From positions 1 to 61,072 of the forward strand of contig DJYD01000035.1 in assembly GCA_002449955.1 (NCBI GenBank): a stretch of 61,072 nucleotides of DNA, in the 5' to 3' direction. The DNA is from Lachnospiraceae bacterium UBA6987 (GTDB lineage: Bacteria; Bacillota; Clostridia; Lachnospirales; Lachnospiraceae). Both the position numbers and the translations under genes were made by a program. This document shows positions 8,794-18,515 of this stretch, one piece after another. The notes under the pieces were generated by a model. It was not told the DNA's origin and ran no database searches. It saw only the letters and a list, made by a program, of their open reading frames with translations. Every line of letters starts with the position of its first letter. Within the stretch, counting starts at the first letter, position 1.

Positions 8794-9486
8794 ATGCTGA
8801 ATCAACTGGAAAAAGCCATCGGATATATGTTTCATAATAAAACATTGTTATCGACAGCTTTGGTCCATTCCTCCTTTTCCAATGAGCACCGCAAAGAGAA
8901 TATTCCCGACAACGAACGTCTGGAATTCCTGGGTGACGCCGCTTTAGAACTGGCGTCAAGCCGCTATCTGTATGAACGCTTTCCGGATGAACCTGAGGGG
9001 GTATTGTCAAGACGCAGAGCCGCGCTTGTCTGTGAACCGTCGCTTGCCGAATGTGCAAGAAGCGTTAACTTAGGGGATTATCTGCAGCTTGGCAAGGGAG
9101 AAGAAAAAAACAACGGGAGGACAAGAGATTCGCTGCTGTCAGATGCCTTCGAGGCTGTGATCGGTGCCATGTTTCTGGATGGCGGTTTTGAACCGGCAGA
9201 AGCTTTTGTCCGAAAGCATGTGATGGATAAAATGATCGATCATCCGGTCTACAGTGACTCGAAAACAAAGCTGCAGGAGCTTATTCAGGGCAGCACGGCA
9301 GACAGTATCAGCTATGAGCTTGTCTCTGAGGATGGTCCGGAACATGACAAGACTTTTGTCGTTCAGGTAAGAATAAACGGCAAGGTGCTCGGCAGCGGAA
9401 GCGGCCGCAGCAAAAAATATGCGGAACAGATGGCCGCAGCGGGGGCGCTTGAACGCATGACTAACCAGACTGACAGCAGAAAATAA
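8794..9486 (+). CDS. rnc: Ribonuclease III
   Basis: Double-strand-specific endoribonuclease that matures rRNA precursors. The catalytic signature NERLEFLGDAALEL is at about residues 43-56, the second acidic cluster SDAFEAVIGAMFLD near 116-129, and a C-terminal dsRNA-binding domain (DSKTKLQELIQG onward, ending KKYAEQMAAAGAL). The ATG at 8794 follows AAGGAG (8781-8786). A longer form from 8701 would begin inside the terminator hairpin and is rejected. At 230 aa it is typical. rnc-smc-ftsY order is conserved in Firmicutes. Confidence 0.96.
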   Translation: MLNQLEKAIGYMFHNKTLLSTALVHSSFSNEHRKENIPDNERLEFLGDAALELASSRYLYERFPDEPEGVLSRRRAALVCEPSLAECARSVNLGDYLQLGKGEEKNNGRTRDSLLSDAFEAVIGAMFLDGGFEPAEAFVRKHVMDKMIDHPVYSDSKTKLQELIQGSTADSISYELVSEDGPEHDKTFVVQVRINGKVLGSGSGRSKKYAEQMAAAGALERMTNQTDSRK

Positions 9487-9501
9487 AGGATCCGAATTTC
9501 T

Positions 9502-12500
9502 ATGTATTTAAAAAAGATCGAAGCCCAAGGCTTCAAATCATTTGCCAATAAAGCCGTGCTTGAATTTACGCCGGGCATCATGGGAATTGTCGGACCGAAC
9601 GGAAGCGGGAAGAGCAATGTCGCAGATGCTGTCAGATGGGTGCTTGGCGAACAAAGCGCCAAACAGCTGCGCGGCGGAAGTATGCAGGACGTCATATTTT
9701 CCGGCACAGAAGCCCGCAAGCCCATGGGATATGCCTATGTATCCCTGACGCTTGACAACAGTGACCACGTCCTTCCGGTGGAATATGACGAGGTGACGGT
9801 CACAAGGCAGGTGTTCCGTTCAGGGGAAAGCGAATACAAAATCAACGGCAATACCTGCAGACTGCGCGACATCTATGAGATGTTCTACGATTCCGGCATC
9901 GGCAAGGAGGGATATTCCATCATCGGACAAGGTCAGATCGATCAGGTCCTGAGCAATAAACCCGAAGAACGGCGTCTCATGTTTGATGAGGCTGCCGGCA
10001 TCACAAAATTCAAAAAACGTAGGGATATCACCACAAAAAAGCTGGACAGTGAAAGGCAGTCCTTAGCCCGCATTACCGATGTGCTGAATGAACTGGAGCA
10101 CCGCGTAGGCCCTCTGGAAAAACAGTCCGTCAAGGCAAGAACTTATTTACGGCTGAAAGAAGAACTGAAAGCGTATGAGATCGGGGCCTTCTATCTGGAG
10201 TCTTCAGAGCTGGAAAAAAAGCTCCTGCAGACAGAAGAAAACCTGGAAACGGTCGAAGGTGACCTTGATCAGTCGCATCTAAACGAAGACAGCCTGAAGG
10301 AACACTATGACAGTCTGACAAAAGAAAATGAAGAACTTGATCAGGCGATTCAGGAGGCCAGGGGACAGCTTGCTGACCTTCGTGTCATGAAAGAAAATAA
10401 AGAAGGCCGGATCCTGCTGCTCGAGGAGCAGATCCGTACTTCGGCTGCGAGCAAAGGCCTGACTGCAGATCGTATCGCCGCCATGGACGCTCAGATCGCC
10501 TCTATTGAAGAAGAAAAAGAGGGCGTTTTTGCTCAAAAAAATGAGCTAGATATTCAGCTGGACCGTGCGGATGACGTCATCAGTGCAGCGGAAGAAGAGG
10601 CTGAAGAGGTTGAAGAATCGATCCGCGCCATCGAGTTTGACCTGGAGCAGAAAAACCGTTTCATCATTGAGACGATGAATGAAAAGGTCAATATCAGCGG
10701 TGAACTGCAGGGACTGAATTCCAAGGAAGAGCAGATGAAGCTCCGTCAGCAGGCCATTGCCGATGCGTTAAAAGCAGGGCTTAAGAGACGGAAAGAACGG
10801 GATGAGCAAAACAAGGCAATCGCAGCTTCCTTAACGGATATGCGCGCTGCCCTTGCCCGCTTAAAAGCGGAATATGAAAGCAGTGCGGCTGCCCTATCGG
10901 ATGCGGAAAAGGCATCCTCTTCCGGACGGGACAATGTGAGCCGCTTAACCCGTGAATATTCTGTTTTGCAAAACCGCAGAGATACACTGGAAAACTTGGC
11001 GGAACGCTATGAAGGCTATAACGGAAGCGTTCGCAGGGTCATGGAGCAAAAGGACAAGATCCCGGGAATAAAGGGCGTTGCCGCAGACCTGATTTCTGCG
11101 GAAAAACGGTATGAAACTGCAATTGAAACGGCGCTTGGCGGCCGTATTCAGAACGTCATAACCGACACGGAAGAAACCGCAAAACGGCTCATTCGTTTTC
11201 TGAAAGAAAACCGCTATGGACGGGCAACCTTCCTGCCGGTGGATGCGATAAACGGAGACAGAAATTATCCTTATCCGGAAGCCCTGCGGGAAGACGGCAT
11301 CATCGGCCGCGCTTCGGATCTTGTCAAAGCGGATGCTTCCTTAAAAGGCGTTGTTCTGTATCTTCTCGGCAACATTCTTGTGGCAAACGATATGGACAGG
11401 GCAACTGTCATTGCAAGGAAGTATCGTTACCGCCTGCACATTGTGACTTTAGACGGTGAAAATTTGTCGCCCGGCGGCGCCATCTCAGGCGGTGCTTTCA
11501 AATCGTCATCCAATCTTCTTGGCAGAGGCCGTGAACTGAAGGAAGTTGTGCAGACGCTTGACAAGACCAAAAAAGAACTGGAAGCGGCAAGAACCGCTCT
11601 GGAAAAAGCCGAACGCGACATGGCTTCAGCCAGGGAAGAGACGGAGAAACTGCGGTCTGAGATCACTTCTCTCGGTCTTAAAGAGGCTGCCCTTTCCTCT
11701 CAGGCAGAGAGCAGAAAAGCTGAGGACAGAGAGGCGCAGGAGCGTGACGCAGCTCTGGAGATGGAGCAGCAGAAGATCCGTGACGATCTGAAAGCGCTTG
11801 CAGAGCAGCGCCTGAACACGCAGCGGCGGTCGGCAGGGCTTGACAGGGACAACGAATCCCGTCAGAGCGAAGTGAGCAGAACGCTGGCAAGTCTTGACCG
11901 GGAAAAAGAAAAACTCACGGAAAAGACAAAGCAGTTAGAAGAACTGCGGCTTGAATTTGCCAATCTTAACCAGAAAAACGAATTTTTACTGGAGAATATC
12001 CGTCGTCTGAACAGCGAGATCAAACGGCTTGAAGAAGAAAAAGACAAGCTGTCAGGCAGTGTTATTGACGAAGACGAGGCTGAGCTCGAACGCCGGACAG
12101 AAATCGGTATGCTACGGCAGGAGATCGAAGATGCCGAAGCAAAACAGCTTTCGCTGGATGATTTCCTGAAGGAAAAATTGTCGCTGCAGGAACAGAAACG
12201 CAACGAACAGCAGGGCTTCTTTGAAGCCAGAGAAGATCTTACCCGCAGAATCTCAGAGCTGGATAAGGAAAACTTCCGGCTGCAGAGCATCCATCAGCGC
12301 CTTGAGGAGCAGATAGAAAAGCAGGCGGAATACCTTTGGACCGAATATGAAATGACGCCTTCTCAGGCGAAAGCTGCGCGCAACACGGAACTAGGAAGTC
12401 TGAGCGAGATCAAACGCTTTATCTCTCAGAAAAAGAGCGAGATCAAAGAGCTCGGTCCGGTCAACGTTGGAGCGATAGAGGAATACAAGGAAGTTGCCGA

Positions 12501-13077
12501 ACGCTATGAATTCCTGAAGGGACAGCATGAAGACCTTCTGAAGGCAGAAGGCGAATTGGTCGGCATGATTGACGAACTGGAAAACGGCATGAGAAAACAG
12601 TTCAGGGAACGTTTTGCCGAAATTCAGAAGGAATTTGCCAGAGTGTTCAGCGAATTGTTTGCCGGCGGTCGCGGCTCCGTCGAGCTTGAGCCGGGTGAAG
12701 ACGTGCTTTCTGCAGGCGTAATCATCAATGCACAGCCGCCGGGCAAAAAGTTAGTCAACATGATGCAGCTTTCCGGCGGAGAAAAGGCACTGACAGCGAT
12801 CGCGCTCTTATTTGCCATTCAGAATCTGAAACCGTCACCGTTCTGCCTTCTGGATGAAATTGAAGCCGCCCTGGATGAGCCCAATGTCAACCGCTTTGCG
12901 GATTATCTGGCAAGACTCAAAGGAACGACCCAGTTCATCGTCATCACGCACAGACGCGGAACCATGGAAATGACGGACCGCCTCTACGGCATCACCATGC
13001 AGGAGAAGGGGGTCTCGGCCCTTGTCTCCGTCAGCCTGAAGGACACGGGGAAAACAAAAGAACTGTTAGGAGAATAA
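9502..13077 (+). CDS. smc: Chromosome segregation ATPase SMC
   Basis: Condensin ATPase that organises and segregates the chromosome with ScpA and ScpB (not in this window). Walker A GPNGSGKSN is at about 32-40. Two long coiled-coil arms flank the hinge (roughly 510-660, with GGRIQNVITDTEETAKRLI inside). The ABC signature LSGGEKALTAIALLFA and Walker B FCLLDEIEAALDEPN are near the C-terminus. At 1191 aa it is full length. AAAGGA precedes the ATG. It ends one base before ftsY, so the two are co-translated. Confidence 0.97.
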   Translation: MYLKKIEAQGFKSFANKAVLEFTPGIMGIVGPNGSGKSNVADAVRWVLGEQSAKQLRGGSMQDVIFSGTEARKPMGYAYVSLTLDNSDHVLPVEYDEVTVTRQVFRSGESEYKINGNTCRLRDIYEMFYDSGIGKEGYSIIGQGQIDQVLSNKPEERRLMFDEAAGITKFKKRRDITTKKLDSERQSLARITDVLNELEHRVGPLEKQSVKARTYLRLKEELKAYEIGAFYLESSELEKKLLQTEENLETVEGDLDQSHLNEDSLKEHYDSLTKENEELDQAIQEARGQLADLRVMKENKEGRILLLEEQIRTSAASKGLTADRIAAMDAQIASIEEEKEGVFAQKNELDIQLDRADDVISAAEEEAEEVEESIRAIEFDLEQKNRFIIETMNEKVNISGELQGLNSKEEQMKLRQQAIADALKAGLKRRKERDEQNKAIAASLTDMRAALARLKAEYESSAAALSDAEKASSSGRDNVSRLTREYSVLQNRRDTLENLAERYEGYNGSVRRVMEQKDKIPGIKGVAADLISAEKRYETAIETALGGRIQNVITDTEETAKRLIRFLKENRYGRATFLPVDAINGDRNYPYPEALREDGIIGRASDLVKADASLKGVVLYLLGNILVANDMDRATVIARKYRYRLHIVTLDGENLSPGGAISGGAFKSSSNLLGRGRELKEVVQTLDKTKKELEAARTALEKAERDMASAREETEKLRSEITSLGLKEAALSSQAESRKAEDREAQERDAALEMEQQKIRDDLKALAEQRLNTQRRSAGLDRDNESRQSEVSRTLASLDREKEKLTEKTKQLEELRLEFANLNQKNEFLLENIRRLNSEIKRLEEEKDKLSGSVIDEDEAELERRTEIGMLRQEIEDAEAKQLSLDDFLKEKLSLQEQKRNEQQGFFEAREDLTRRISELDKENFRLQSIHQRLEEQIEKQAEYLWTEYEMTPSQAKAARNTELGSLSEIKRFISQKKSEIKELGPVNVGAIEEYKEVAERYEFLKGQHEDLLKAEGELVGMIDELENGMRKQFRERFAEIQKEFARVFSELFAGGRGSVELEPGEDVLSAGVIINAQPPGKKLVNMMQLSGGEKALTAIALLFAIQNLKPSPFCLLDEIEAALDEPNVNRFADYLARLKGTTQFIVITHRRGTMEMTDRLYGITMQEKGVSALVSVSLKDTGKTKELLGE

Positions 13078-13078
13078 C

Positions 13079-13951
13079 ATGGCTAAAATCGGCTTTTTCG
13101 GTCGTTTGAAACATTTGTTTGTCGCATCGGATATCACCGATGACTTTTACGATGAGCTCGAAGAGACGCTTATTCTGTCTGATGTGGGCATGGAAGCTTC
13201 GGAGGAAATCATTGCCGAACTGAAAAGACGTGCCGGGATTCAGGGGCTGAAGTTTACGGATGAATGCAAGGAATGCCTGAAAGATCTCATGAAGGAACGT
13301 CTAGAGGAACTCTATTCGGACCGCTTCTGGGAAACGGAACCTGCGCTTTTGATGATTGTCGGGGTCAATGGCGTCGGCAAGACAACGACGATCGGCAAGT
13401 TAGCTTCCTCTCTTGTGGCCGGCGGCAGGAAAGTGCTGATGGTCGCCGCAGACACCTTCCGTGCGGGCGCGGCGGAGCAGCTTACCGTCTGGGCCGAAAG
13501 AAGCGGCGCAGATATCATCGCCCAGAAGGAAGGGGCGGATCCTTCCAGCGTCCTGTTCGACGGTATAGCGGCAGCCAAAGCAAGAGGCGCGAATGTGGTG
13601 CTTGTAGACACGGCAGGTCGTCTTCACAATAAAAAGAACCTGATGGATGAGTTGGCCAAGATGAACCGTGTCGCGGAACGCGAGGCAGGGAATTACCGCA
13701 AGGCGACACTGATCGTGCTGGATGCCACAACCGGCCAGAACGCTCTCAACCAGGCGCGCGTTTTTACTGAAGCCACAGATGTTGCCGGAATCATTCTGAC
13801 AAAGGTGGACGGAACCGCCAAGGGCGGCGTGGTCCTGGCAATCCAGCAGGAGATCGGTGTGCCGATCGTTTATCTCGGCTGCGGCGAAGGCAAGGACGAT
13901 CTTGAGATCTTCGACGCGGATGATTTTGTAGACGCAATGTTTGAAGAGTAA
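13079..13951 (+). CDS. ftsY: Signal recognition particle receptor FtsY
   Basis: SRP-receptor GTPase that docks ribosome-SRP complexes at the membrane. The NG domain is complete: G1 GVNGVGKTTTIGKLA at about 96-110, G2 DTFRAGAAEQL, G3 DTAGRLHNKKNLM, G4 TKVDGTAKGG. The acidic N-terminal A domain of larger FtsY proteins is missing, leaving a short basic/hydrophobic N-terminus, as in many Gram-positive FtsY proteins (290 aa here). Its partner ffh and ylxM are not adjacent; dnaE follows instead. Confidence 0.96.
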   Translation: MAKIGFFGRLKHLFVASDITDDFYDELEETLILSDVGMEASEEIIAELKRRAGIQGLKFTDECKECLKDLMKERLEELYSDRFWETEPALLMIVGVNGVGKTTTIGKLASSLVAGGRKVLMVAADTFRAGAAEQLTVWAERSGADIIAQKEGADPSSVLFDGIAAAKARGANVVLVDTAGRLHNKKNLMDELAKMNRVAEREAGNYRKATLIVLDATTGQNALNQARVFTEATDVAGIILTKVDGTAKGGVVLAIQQEIGVPIVYLGCGEGKDDLEIFDADDFVDAMFEE

Positions 13952-13980
13952 GAGTTTCAAAGCATAAGAGGGAGGGAGAT

Positions 13981-16900
13981 ATGGCATTTACCCATCTGCA
14001 TGTCCATACAGAATACAGTCTTCTGGATGGTTCCGGCAAGATCAAGGAGATGGTTGCCCGGGCAAAAGAGCTTGGCATGGATTCGCTTGCCATCACCGAT
14101 CACGGCGTGATGTACGGGGTGATCGATTTTTACCGTGCATGTAAAGAGGCAGGTATCCGCCCGATCCTCGGCTGCGAAGTTTATGTTGCTCCGAATTCAC
14201 GCCTTGACCGCGAACCGGGAGCTTCGGATGACCGATATTATCACCTGGTTCTCCTGGCTGAAAATGACAAGGGTTATGCCAATCTGATGCGCCTGATCTC
14301 CCAGGGATTTATTGACGGATATTATTACCGGCCCCGTGTGGATAAGGCGCTGTTAAAGGAATATCATGAAGGAATCATTGCCTTAAGCGCATGCCTCGCC
14401 GGAGAAGTTCCGCGCTGGCTGCAGAAGGGCATGTATGAAGAGGCAAAATCAGCCGCCCTTGAGTATCTGGATATCTTTGGGGAAAACAACTATTTTCTCG
14501 AACTCCAGGATCACGGGATCCCGGAACAGAAGTCTGTTAATATGCAGCTGATCCGGATGTCTCAGGAGACAGGGATTCCCCTTGTCTGCACCAATGATAT
14601 TCACTATACCCTGGCCGAGGATGCGGAAGCCCACGACCTGCTCCTGTGCATTCAGACAGGCAAAAAGGTTTCCGATGAAAACCGGATGCGGTATGAAGGC
14701 GGTCAGTATTATATCAAGTCCGAAGAAGAGATGCGGGCGCTGTTTCCCTATGCCCAGGAAGCCCTGGACCGGACGCATGAGATTGCCGAGCGCTGTGAAG
14801 TCAATATTGAATTCGGCAAGACCAAGCTGCCGCATTATGAGGTGCCGGAAGGCTTTACCTCAGAATCCTATCTGAGGCATCTCTGCGAGCAGGGGATTAA
14901 AGAACGGTATCAGACGGTAAGCGATACAGCGCGGGAACGCCTCGAATATGAACTGGGCGTCATCACCAAGATGGGCTATGTTGACTATTTCCTGATCGTA
15001 TGGGATTTCATCAACTACGCCAGAACGCAGGGCATAGCGGTTGGACCGGGCAGAGGGTCCGCCGCCGGCTCGATCGTTGCCTATTCCCTCCATATCACCA
15101 ATGTCGACCCGCTTAAGTATGACCTCTTATTTGAGCGCTTCCTGAATCCTGAGCGCGTTTCCATGCCGGATATCGATGTGGATTTCTGCTATGAACGAAG
15201 GGGCGAGGTCATTGATTACGTCACACGCAAATACGGGGCGGATTCTGTGGTTCAGATCGTCACCTTCGGTACACTGCAGGCACGCGGCGTTGTCAGAGAT
15301 GTCGGACGCGTGCTGGATTATCCCTATGCTTTCTGCGACAGAATTGCCAAAATGATCCCCAAGGATCTGGATATTACGCTGGATAAAGCGCTCGAACGCA
15401 GCCGTGAGTTTAATGAAGCCTACCGGAGTGATCCGCAGATCAAGAAGCTGATCGACTATGCAAGACGCCTTGAAGGCCTCCCCCGGCATGCTTCGACCCA
15501 TGCTGCCGGTGTTGTGATCTGCAGCAAACCTGCTTATGAATTTGTGCCGCTTTCCCGAAGCGCTGATGGTCAGCTGACCACACAGTTCACAATGACGACC
15601 ATTGAAGAGCTTGGCCTTCTGAAAATGGACTTTCTCGGACTGCGCACCCTGACTGTAATTCAGGATGCCAAACGCTTTGTCAAGGCTCGTACGGGAAAGG
15701 ATATCGACTTTGATACGCTCCCGCTCGATGATCCGAAGGTTTTCGATCTGATCGGATCCGGCCGGGACGAAGGGATTTTCCAGCTGGAATCCGGCGGCAT
15801 GAAGAGTTTTATGAAGGAGTTAAAACCGCATAACATTGAAGATGTCATTGCGGGAATTGCTTTGTACAGACCCGGCCCTATGCGCTTTATTCCCACCTAC
15901 GTGCGTGCGAAAAACAGCGGCATGACCGTGGAATATCTGACGCCCAAATTAAAGCCCATTCTGGAATCCACCTACGGCTGTATCGTGTACCAGGAGCAGG
16001 TCATGCAGATCGTTCGAGAGCTTGGCGGATACACGCTTGGCCGGAGCGACCTGGTGCGCAGAGCCATGAGTAAAAAGAAGGCTTCCGTCATGGAGAAGGA
16101 GCGGGCCAACTTTGTGTACGGCAACGCAGAAGAGAACATCCCCGGCTGCAAGGCAAACGGGATCTCTGAGGCGGTTGCCAATCAGATCTATGACAGCATG
16201 ATGGACTTTGCCCAGTATGCCTTCAATAAGGCGCATGCTGCCTGTTATGCGGTCGTCGGCTACTGGACGGCTTATCTGAAGCTGTACTATCCGGCGGAGT
16301 TCATGGCATCGTTAATGACTTCCGTCATGGATGTTTCCACCAAGGTTGCGGAGTATATCGGTGTATCGCGGCAGATGGGCTTAAAAATACTCCCGCCCGA
16401 TATCAACGAAAGCAGTTACGGCTTTACGCCCACTGATGAGGGGATCCGTTACGGTCTTTCCGCCATTAAAGGCGTCGGCAGGAGTGTAGTGGATCTGATT
16501 GCTGCAGAAAGGGAAAGAGGCGGCCGTTTTGTCAGCCTGAGTGATTTTCTGAGCCGTACGAGCGGCCGGGAAATTAATAAGCGCACGGTGGAAAACTTTA
16601 TTTTTGCCGGGGCGTTCGACAGGCTTCCCGGAAGCCGCAGCCAGAAGATCGCCGTCTATGCGGATATCATGGACCATAAGCAGAAGAAAAAGAAGGATGC
16701 GGTTGACGGTCAGATGAGTCTGTTCGATTTTGCCTCACCCGAAGAGAAGCTGGCAGAGGAAGCGTTCCCGGATATTCCGGAGTATTCCAAAGCCGACCGT
16801 CTTGCTTATGAAAAGGAAGTCCTTGGCCTTTATGTCAGCGGACATCCGCTTGAAGATGACGAAGAGCGTCTTCGCCGCAATGTCACGGCGCGAATCTGTG

Positions 16901-17472
16901 ATTTCAACGTGGATGAGGAAAGCGGAGAGGCAGGCGTTGTCGACGGATCAACACAGATCATCGGCGGCATCATTACCCGCAAGACAGTCAAGAACACCAA
17001 AAACGGCAAATCCATGATTATTCTTCAGGTGGAAGATCTGACCGATTCTCTGGAGGTGCTGCTGTTCCCGAAGGATGCCGAGACATATCGGAACAAGGTG
17101 GAGGAAGGCGAAAGAGTTTTCATCCGCGGCAGAGTATCCATCGGAGATGATCCGAAAGGAAAGATGATCTGCGAGCAGATCCTGCGATTTGATGAGATCG
17201 AAAAGGAACTATGGATCCTTTACGAGGACCAGGCTTCTTATCTGGAAGATGAACGGCGGCTGCTGAAGCTTCTCAGCGGCGTCCCGGCCACGATTGCCAT
17301 CCGTGATACCAGACAGATCAAACGCCTCCCGGGAGTTGCCGGCAGGGAACTAAATGATGAAGTCGTACAGGCCTTAAAAGAGACCTACGGAAGCAGCAAA
17401 ATCGCGCTGCGTGAAAAAAAAGTTGAAGATTGCTTCAAGAAGGCTTATAATTCTACGCATAAATTTTTCTGA
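13981..17472 (+). CDS. dnaE: DNA polymerase III alpha subunit DnaE
   Basis: Replicative polymerase of the C family. An N-terminal PHP domain starts with HLHVHTEYSLLDG. The palm carries GPGRGSAAGSIVAY and the catalytic MPDIDVDF at about 395-402. Helix-hairpin-helix and C-terminal OB-fold regions follow (IIGGIITRKTVK...LEVLLFPKD). At 1163 aa it is standard for DnaE1. No proofreading exonuclease insert is present, so it is not PolC. GAGGGAGGAG before the ATG is a strong ribosome binding site. pfkA follows after 27 bases, a linkage common in Clostridia. Confidence 0.97.
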   Translation: MAFTHLHVHTEYSLLDGSGKIKEMVARAKELGMDSLAITDHGVMYGVIDFYRACKEAGIRPILGCEVYVAPNSRLDREPGASDDRYYHLVLLAENDKGYANLMRLISQGFIDGYYYRPRVDKALLKEYHEGIIALSACLAGEVPRWLQKGMYEEAKSAALEYLDIFGENNYFLELQDHGIPEQKSVNMQLIRMSQETGIPLVCTNDIHYTLAEDAEAHDLLLCIQTGKKVSDENRMRYEGGQYYIKSEEEMRALFPYAQEALDRTHEIAERCEVNIEFGKTKLPHYEVPEGFTSESYLRHLCEQGIKERYQTVSDTARERLEYELGVITKMGYVDYFLIVWDFINYARTQGIAVGPGRGSAAGSIVAYSLHITNVDPLKYDLLFERFLNPERVSMPDIDVDFCYERRGEVIDYVTRKYGADSVVQIVTFGTLQARGVVRDVGRVLDYPYAFCDRIAKMIPKDLDITLDKALERSREFNEAYRSDPQIKKLIDYARRLEGLPRHASTHAAGVVICSKPAYEFVPLSRSADGQLTTQFTMTTIEELGLLKMDFLGLRTLTVIQDAKRFVKARTGKDIDFDTLPLDDPKVFDLIGSGRDEGIFQLESGGMKSFMKELKPHNIEDVIAGIALYRPGPMRFIPTYVRAKNSGMTVEYLTPKLKPILESTYGCIVYQEQVMQIVRELGGYTLGRSDLVRRAMSKKKASVMEKERANFVYGNAEENIPGCKANGISEAVANQIYDSMMDFAQYAFNKAHAACYAVVGYWTAYLKLYYPAEFMASLMTSVMDVSTKVAEYIGVSRQMGLKILPPDINESSYGFTPTDEGIRYGLSAIKGVGRSVVDLIAAERERGGRFVSLSDFLSRTSGREINKRTVENFIFAGAFDRLPGSRSQKIAVYADIMDHKQKKKKDAVDGQMSLFDFASPEEKLAEEAFPDIPEYSKADRLAYEKEVLGLYVSGHPLEDDEERLRRNVTARICDFNVDEESGEAGVVDGSTQIIGGIITRKTVKNTKNGKSMIILQVEDLTDSLEVLLFPKDAETYRNKVEEGERVFIRGRVSIGDDPKGKMICEQILRFDEIEKELWILYEDQASYLEDERRLLKLLSGVPATIAIRDTRQIKRLPGVAGRELNDEVVQALKETYGSSKIALREKKVEDCFKKAYNSTHKFF

Positions 17473-17499
17473 ATTCTTTAGCAGCAGGAGGGAAAGGAA

Positions 17500-18483
17500 A
17501 TGACTAACGAGCAGATAACGATCGGTGTACTGACCAGCGGCGGAGACGCTCCCGGAATGAATGCTGCAGTAAGAGCAGTTGTCAGAGTTGGCACGAATAA
17601 AGGATACCGGGTAATCGGCATCTATCGTGGTTATCAGGGCCTGTTCAATGAGGAATTCAGAGAACTGACCGCTCTGGATGTCAGAGACACCGTTCAGCGG
17701 GGCGGCACGATCCTGTATACGGCCCGCTGCAAAAAAATGATGGAATCAGACGGTCCGGCACGTGCAGCAGAGATTCTGAAAAAGCACGGTATCGATGTAC
17801 TCGTTGCAATCGGCGGCGACGGCACCTTCCGGGGAGCGCTTGCGATCGCGCAGAACGATATGAATGTGGTCGGTATCCCGGCAACCATTGACCTGGACAT
17901 GGCCTGCACGGACTATACGATCGGCTTTGATACCGCTATTGATACCGCCGTAGAAGCCATTGATAAGATCAGAGATTCGGGCACGGCGCATGAACGGATC
18001 AGCATCATTGAGGTAATGGGGCGCAAATGCGGATCGATTGCGCTTTGGAGCGGTATTGCAAGCGGCGCCGAAGAAATTCTGATTCCTGAAACCTATGATT
18101 ATAATGATAAGGCCCTCATTGAGCGCATCAAAGAACGCGAAGCGTTGGGCAAGAAACAGCATATTATTATCAACGCCGAAGGCGTAGGCGATTCTGAAGC
18201 CTTAGCCAGACGGATCGAAAATGCGACAGGGATCGAAGCCAGAGCAACGATCCTCGGCTATATGCAGCGCGGTGGTGCCCCTTCTGCCTTGGACAGGGTC
18301 AAGGCTTCCCTTATGGGCGAGCAGGCGATTGAATGCGTCATGGCCGGAAGAATGAACCGGGCTGTTGTGGAAAAGAACGGTAAAATCAAGGATATTGATC
18401 TTGCGGAGGCTGTAGAGGCGAAAAAAGAACAGTCCCGCGATCTGCTCGGAGTGGCGAAGAATCTCGTTCGAAAAGCGAACTGA
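17500..18483 (+). CDS. pfkA: 6-phosphofructokinase with TIDLD active-site variant
   Basis: Phosphorylates fructose 6-phosphate to the 1,6-bisphosphate in glycolysis. The N-terminal phosphate-binding loop is SGGDAPGMNA (13-22). GGDG at 105-108 carries the glycine that marks ATP-dependent enzymes; PPi-dependent ones have Asp there. The catalytic loop reads PATIDLDMACTD (128-139) in place of the usual PGTIDND; the catalytic Asp of TID is kept, while the following Asn is Leu and the Gly is Ala. Similar loops occur in some clostridial PFKs, but the kinetic effect is unknown to me. MGRKCG, the substrate-binding signature, is present. 327 aa; AGGAGG precedes the ATG. Confidence 0.92.
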   Translation: MTNEQITIGVLTSGGDAPGMNAAVRAVVRVGTNKGYRVIGIYRGYQGLFNEEFRELTALDVRDTVQRGGTILYTARCKKMMESDGPARAAEILKKHGIDVLVAIGGDGTFRGALAIAQNDMNVVGIPATIDLDMACTDYTIGFDTAIDTAVEAIDKIRDSGTAHERISIIEVMGRKCGSIALWSGIASGAEEILIPETYDYNDKALIERIKEREALGKKQHIIINAEGVGDSEALARRIENATGIEARATILGYMQRGGAPSALDRVKASLMGEQAIECVMAGRMNRAVVEKNGKIKDIDLAEAVEAKKEQSRDLLGVAKNLVRKAN

Positions 18484-18515
18484 ATTCTATAAAAAACTGA
18501 GAAAGGAGGGACCTT

